From NCBI GenBank assembly GCA_029204225.1, contig CM055109.1, positions 48,013,112 through 48,077,111 on the forward strand: 64,000 nucleotides of DNA. The letters are read 5' to 3'. The DNA comes from Diphasiastrum complanatum (taxonomy: Eukaryota > Streptophyta > Lycopodiopsida > Lycopodiales > Lycopodiaceae). The stretch's first letter is position 1. Each line of letters starts with the position of its first letter. Shown piece after piece: positions 58,641 to 64,000 of the stretch. A program made the translations under genes and the position numbers. The notes below the pieces were generated by a model. The model worked only from the letters and a program-made list of their open reading frames with translations. It was not told the origin of the DNA and did no database searches.

Positions 58641-59475
58641 AAGCCATATAGGCATGTCATAGGTCTGATATCTACCAAGCTTGTCGCAGATTGTCACGTG
58701 GTAAGCCATGTAGGCCTACCCCATGGCAAGTCATGCAAGCTTGGGGTTTGGCATGTGGCATACCATGTAGTTCTAACATAGGCTTGTCAACCAAGCTCTG
58801 CCACATAGGCCTGAGTGGACATAGAGAGAGAGAGAGAGAAAGCGAGAGAGAGAGAGAGAGAATTGGGTCTCGAAAGTTGCCACATGGCAAGCCACATAGA
58901 CCTGCCACGTGGAAAACCATGTAGGCTTGGGACTATCCATGTGGCAAGCCGACGTAGGCCTACTGTAGGCTTGTGTGGCTTGCCACATGGCCTACCATAG
59001 GCTTGTGTAGTAGGCCACATAGGCCTACTATCTAGCAAGCCTACCATAGGGTACCACATGGCAAGCCAGATAGGCCTGCCACATGGCAAATCATGCACGC
59101 TTGGGATTTGCCACATGGCAATCCATGTCGACCTTACCATAGGCTTGTGCGGCAAGCCAACAGAACTCTACCATATAGGCCTGAGTGAACCCAGAGAGAG
59201 AGATATAGAGAGGTGGGCTCGAAAGTTGACACATGGCAAGCCATGTAGGCCTCTACCATAGGCTTGCATGGCAGACCACATAGGCATGGCATAGGCCTCA
59301 TGTCTGCCATGCAAGCATGTAGTAGGTTGCCACATAGGCTTGCCATAGGCTTGTGTGGCAAGACAACCAGGCTCTGCCACGTAAGCTTGAGTGGAGATAG
59401 AGAGAGAAAGAAGTGGGGCTCGCAAGCTACCACGTGGCAAGCTACGTAGGCCTGCCATGTGGAAAACCATTTATT
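58641..59475 (+). repeat. Array of AGGCCT / CCACATGGCAAGCC modules
   Basis: Short modules such as CCACATGGCAAGCCATGTAGGCCTG and CATAGGCTTGTGTGGCAAGCC recur dozens of times, many in near-palindromic form. A longer unit is marked by GAGTGGA(C/G)ATAGAGAGAG-type GA stretches starting at 58813, 59183 and 59389, each followed by GGGTCTCGAAAGTTGCCAC-like sequence. No protein family is recognisable. Confidence 0.88.
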
Positions 59476-59982
59476 TGACTCTAATATGAAAAATGAATCG
59501 AAGTTATATTTTGAATTTGAAGCTAGTTAATAATGTTAAATGGATCGTGCCACATGGCTATATGTAAATTATTCTAACTACTTTTATTTTTTTTAATATG
59601 GCATTTAAAAAGCTAATTGATATTTTTTGCTAATGACCTCATTTTTTAGCCCAATTCTGAAAAGACGTGAGAGCTTATATAACAAATAAGATCTAGCAAG
59701 GAATTAAAAACATAAATAAATTCTACAAATACTTCTCTTTAACTCATGAAAATTCGAGTATTGAAATGTTGCATAGAGATCAAATGCAAGCAAGTGAATG
59801 AATTGTGCCCCCAGATGAGTGTTGGACTTAGTTGGAATATGGACCTAGGCTTTTCTTTCATGCGATCCACAGTAACTGGTTTCACAATAGAATTCAGCTA
59901 CAAGTTTGGTTTCTATATAAGATATTAATTGTGTATACGAGCCATAACAAAGAAATTGTACATACTTTTCGGTTGCCGATAT
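59476..59982. other. Spacer, nothing recognised
   Basis: AT-rich sequence between the AGGCCT array and the possible LINE tail. Confidence 0.4.
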
Positions 59983-61900
59983 ATTTATTTATTTGTCTGT
60001 TTGTTTATTTATTAAGAGACCTCATTGGTCTAGCTTACAAAAGGATCCAAAAGCATTAAAGTCTTCGTACAAAAAGCTAGCAGATTCGAAAGATCATGGG
60101 CAAAAGGGTCACCAACAAATCTCTTGCTTAGCTTAGCTTGCGTCATAAGATCGAACAAGTACCAAAGGAAACCATCTTCACATAAACTCAATTAATGAGC
60201 GCAAAGGTCAAATTTTGTTAGGTGAATTGTACAGTTCGTAACTACGTGAAATAGTCAAACTATCAAAAGTCAATGAAGACGAGAGAAAATGAGATAAACT
60301 TTTCCTTCCTTGAATAAACATCCAGAGTTCATATTTTAGCCATATTTTATCCAGTGAAGTTTAGGTTTAAAGTAGCAAACAGTGAGTTTTTCTCCTTTGT
60401 ACGAGAAGAGTTGAAAGATGTTATCTGTTCCAAACTACCAAAAGAGTAGTCTACATGAATAATTGCATGTTTTGAGTAATTGTATTCAAAGTTCATTAAC
60501 TAAAAGAAGTGTGGCTTTAAATAGATTATCTAACCACTAAGAAAGGTCAATTGGAGTAGCTTTACAACTTGTAGAAACAGATATAGATCTCTTATGAATG
60601 TAAATAAAGTTCCACACAGCAAAAGGAGGTTTTTACAAAAACGCTGTAAGAAACAAACATAAAGTTGCTACAGAAGAATTGGCTTCAATCAGTAATAACT
60701 TCAAAAGGAGAGTCTTCCAAACAAAGACAATTGTTTGAGCATTTATCGCATATGGAATTACAAAATCTCTATGAAACTTATAACAAAGAACTTCTTGCTT
60801 AGCCGCAGGGACTCACTTAAAATTCAATGTCACATAAGATTTGAGCTTTCCATTTTGATAAAAGCAACCATGAAAGATGAATTAAACTTGTCAAGATCCA
60901 GCGAAGTTAAGATTTATGATGATAAAATATTTCCTAGGGGAAAATGGTCTATTTTAGAAATTAGCTTTGGATCGTGATAAGCAGTCTAAGGAGTATCCTC
61001 CAATTGACAAGAGTGAAAAACGTTTGAAAGTATATGACACCCCAGAAGGGATTTTGAGACTATATAACTACAGATGTCAAGAAAGAAGTTACACAATGCA
61101 ATGTAATTAAGATAGGCAAACATTCCAAAAAAGCATTTGAAGGGGGGAGAAATGTTCGGAGAAACAAAGGTTATGCTGAGTTCTTATCTAACCTAGGTTG
61201 CTTAACTTTTGAAGAATTGGGAACATCATGAGTGAGAAAAACTTTATGTTTAAGATGGGTTCTCCACACAAATTTTCTCTACTTTTTTGGAACTAGCACT
61301 TACCACTTTATGTTTAAACCTCTGGTATAAAAAATATTTAGCCAATATATAAACATGAGGCTGAGCCACCTTTTAAACTCTTTAAAACAAGAAAGCTGTC
61401 CATCAATGTGCTCAATCCAAAAATCCTAAATGTCTCCAATCTAAATGTAGATACAGACTGAGGGCTATGCACTTCCCCAACTTCTCACACATGTTTGAAG
61501 ACAGAATAGCAAACCAATACATTTGGCCCACATACACCGTGCTCCAACATTTAGCATATATGGCATTGATCACTTGGGGTGGATTAAGAGGTATAGATTT
61601 TAAAAGTATGTAAATGTTTTCCTCTGGGTCATCTAATGAAATTGAAAATCTGATAGCCTTGCACATTTGATAAGTGTGAGCAAGCAAAGATTTGACAGTG
61701 GAACATGGGAGCTACGTACAAGGAAGCACAGAAATGCATTTGCAAGGATGTCAAAAAGTACATTCAAATAGAGGCATTACTTGTGTCATGCCGAATGCTT
61801 TGGCTAGGAATCTAGTTGTTTGTAATGGACATCAAACTATGCTACATGGACATTGCCCTGCATCTCCTTCATCTAGGTGGAGAAATTTCAGTATGAAAGT
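59983..61900 (-). mobile_element. Possible decayed LINE (non-LTR retrotransposon), 3' end
   Basis: Read on the minus strand, the segment ends CCTTTTGTAAGCTAGACC ... GAGGTCTCTTAATAAATAAAC followed by an A-rich (AAATA)n-like tail. This is the usual look of plant LINE 3' ends. Upstream minus frames contain hydrophobic Trp/Phe-rich fragments (for example IVFVWKTLLLKLL) typical of LINE C-termini. No reverse transcriptase motif survives, and the 5' limit is unknown. Confidence 0.33.
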
Positions 61901-63237
61901 TTGGTAAATTAATCCCCATGCACGTATGAGCATCCACCCATAGTACAAGTGGTAAGTTAGGCATGTCCAAAAGTGGTTATCAAATAACTAAGACCGCTCA
62001 AGATGGAGTTTCTAATTTATCACAACTGACTGATTTAAAAGCAAGAAGTTGCACTATTGGACAAGAAACAAACTTGAGGACATAACAAAGTTAGAGTTGA
62101 ACGAACTCTCAACAAACAAGGGAATTTAGACTTTAGCAAAATGTTCTCTTTTGACCATGCATTTAGGATCCACTAGCACGTATTGAACCTTGAGGCTGAA
62201 AAGCAGATTAAAGCCTCTAAAAATATCAGGCACAAAACTCAATTCATCATTCTGGAAGCGTGCAAAAACTTGAAAAGTCTTTTTGTGCTCTAAAATTTTT
62301 TTGTAGAAACACAATTCCAATGGACCTCTCATCTGACGTGTCAAAGACCAGATAGTACAGAAAGGCTTTGAAAGACATGCTGCAGCAGACCAGGACAATG
62401 CACCTGATCTATAGGAGGTTAAAAAAGTAAAACTGGCCCATGAGAATGTTCGAAATGCCACTAGAAAACTAAGTATGATCCTATATGGGATACTCATACC
62501 TTAGTAGTACGGGGCAAAGACAAAAACAAACTAACTATGATCAAATCTAAATTGAAGTGTGCATGCAGGAAATGTGCTGAAGGCGCATGCTATCGTTTCA
62601 TTCATTCATTCTGAAGACAAATGAAACTAACATGCTAAAAACACACTGGTGGCAAAAGGTCATAACTCATATCTTATGATAAGAGCATCAAACATTCAAA
62701 GTTCTGCTAAACAGTGGATAAATCGCAGAAGAGATTGTCTTGACTATAAAGGGACACTCCCCAACACATTTGAAAGAAACTGCTCTTGCAGCAGTTGAAA
62801 CATACCATTCAAATGGTTAATGCTCAGATATGTCGGTGAAGTTCCCCTAGGAATAGCACCTCCAGACCAAGCCCCAAAAAACACTCACCATATCCCGAGG
62901 GTCTGAGTCTGCTCCTGTCAACCCGTGCAAGGTCAAGCCATCCCGATCCTATGAAACCACCAACACTCTGCCAAACGCAATAGCTGGCAGAGATTCAAGC
63001 TTATCATGAATAAGTTGATCGAGCATTTATATGATTGTCTATACAACAACTTTGAGCCTATCAAACAGTCAACAGAGCAATCAAAAAAGTCTCAGCATAA
63101 TTTTTTGGAAACTGTAGAAATTTCAGCTTAATAATATGCCATAGAAAAGCAATAAAGCTGAAAATAAAGAAACTTGTCTCACACAATAAGCCTTCACAAG
63201 GTAAAACGTAACCAGCTACCAAGTGGGATAGACACAC
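61901..63237. other. Spacer or intron, nothing firmly recognised
   Basis: Contains a minus-strand open frame of 123 codons (62126-62497) without recognisable motif. If the exon at 63372-63842 belongs to a gene continuing leftwards, this could be intron. Confidence 0.35.
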
Positions 63238-63371
63238 CTTTAAAGCCCAGATTGGACATGCCAAGAAGTGTTGTCTGTAATTGAGTCTTTGAGATGGTCA
63301 CTGTAGTCTGCATAAATCACATCATCACCACACTTATACCAGGTGCTACATGTTATCCAATTTATCATGAA

Positions 63372-63842
63372 CTATTTTTTTTTTGTTCCACAACGTATCC
63401 ACAGTTTGCCTTTTCGAGATCCTCGTAGCTCAAAATCCTGATGTCCTTGATCTTGTTCAGTTGTAGCATGAGTATGTGAGTGGTGATCCCGTGCAGAGCT
63501 TCTACCAACACGCATTTTATTGTTCGCAGCATGATGACGTATCGGAGCTCGGTGCACTTGTTTTAATGGGTCAAGCTCAGGAGTTTCAATACTGCTTGAG
63601 TTTGAAGTCCCAGAGGTACTGCAAGCCTCAACTTTGCTTGAGGTACTCTCAACTGGTGGCACAAGAACTGACTGGATTGGTGTAGTTGTTAGGTACATGC
63701 CAGGCATTATCACTTCTAATCTCCTTGGTTCAATAATGCCCCCACGGGCTTGTTGTGCATCCAATTCTGCAGCAAATCGGGCTTGTCGTGCATGTTCCTC
63801 AGTAAGAATAGACGATGTTAAAACGGTCTCGTTTCCTTCTTC
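63372..63842 (-). CDS. Coding-like exon of an unrecognised gene, partial
   Basis: The minus strand is open for about 157 codons after a good acceptor (CATGTCTCTCAG / GAAGAAGG at 63842). The product starts EEGNETVLTSSILTEEHARQ, continues with an Arg/Ala/Gln-rich helix-like stretch (RFAAELDAQQARGG), IEPRRLEVIMPG, then Ser- and His-rich low-complexity sequence, and closes at a TAG beside a poly-A run. I do not recognise the family. Upstream exons would lie to the right, beyond the window or just inside it. A small possible exon (63307-63238, acceptor TTATGCAG, donor AAAG/GTGTGT) lies downstream. A chance open frame is not excluded. Confidence 0.4.
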   Translation of the reverse strand, partial: EEGNETVLTSSILTEEHARQARFAAELDAQQARGGIIEPRRLEVIMPGMYLTTTPIQSVLVPPVESTSSKVEACSTSGTSNSSSIETPELDPLKQVHRAPIRHHAANNKMRVGRSSARDHHSHTHATTEQDQGHQDFELRGSRKGKLWIRCGTKKK

Positions 63843-64000
63843 CTGAGAGACATGAAGAAGCATCTCAAATTCAGTCAGTATGATAGGATAAACCATGTTA
63901 CTATTCAGATACAGTATCTAGATCCTCATCTTCACAGTTCAAACAATGTCTTGATTATGTTACACATCAGATTATTTGCCCTCCTTTACTTTGCAAGAAG

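Noticed and set aside
61412-61687. Minus-strand 91-codon frame as a host gene
   Set aside because: No motif or splice support. It lies within the possible LINE remnant.
62126-62497. 123-codon minus-strand frame that reads protein-like near its end
   Set aside because: No recognisable family, no supporting splice sites, next to probable LINE debris. Kept only as part of a spacer entry.

Overview
The window is nuclear DNA of a seed plant, most likely a flowering plant. It holds one gene that appears complete and long-introned, a land-plant LONESOME HIGHWAY (LHW)-type bHLH regulator. Around it lie decayed Ty1/Copia retrotransposons with the usual plant primer-binding site (TGGTATCAGAGCC, matching initiator tRNA-Met), many GA/TG/TA microsatellites, and several tandem or inverted repeat arrays. 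The species cannot be fixed from the sequence. Nothing bacterial, organellar or CRISPR-like is present.

Layout. 1-9700: repeat-rich flank. It holds a possible LTR near 2.3-2.8 kb, a Copia pol remnant (about 4.0-5.1 kb), a second Copia element with a recognisable 5' LTR, primer site, gag and a fused reverse-transcriptase start (6340-8160), and an apparently orphan promoter with TGGGCT motifs (about 8.45-8.95 kb). 9713-21898, minus strand: the LHW-like gene, ten coding exons and about 1050 residues. Every coding junction was placed by hand and all phases agree, but one intron needs a GC donor. 23.4-34.8 kb: nested Copia fragments in both orientations, a C-terminal BAHD acyltransferase fragment (29.0-29.4 kb), and an LTR (33993-34752) interrupted by a 127-bp element-like insertion. 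37011-43193: a structurally complete Copia element with two LTRs of about 850 bp and a 5-bp target duplication (TGATA), whose coding region is dead. 43.9-52.6 kb: three more truncated Copia copies (plus, minus, plus) packed end to end. 53.3-59.5 kb: a repeat province with TG/TA arrays, a TATCGAAAAATTCTGATTTTGG-type minisatellite, a near-perfect 72-bp-arm hairpin, three copies of a ~345-371-bp tandem repeat, and an array built on AGGCCT / CCACATGGCAAGCC modules. 60-62 kb: a possible LINE 3' end. 63.4-63.8 kb: one coding-like exon of an unrecognised gene that runs off the right edge.

The genes do not form an operon or pathway. The LHW-like gene is the one likely functional protein-coding locus. 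The rest records repeated retrotransposon insertion, internal deletion and microsatellite growth. No intact new biological system was demonstrated. The strongest unexplained structures are the 54.67-54.84 kb hairpin, the tandem arrays at 57.6-59.5 kb, and the small TG...CA element inside an LTR at 34.6 kb.
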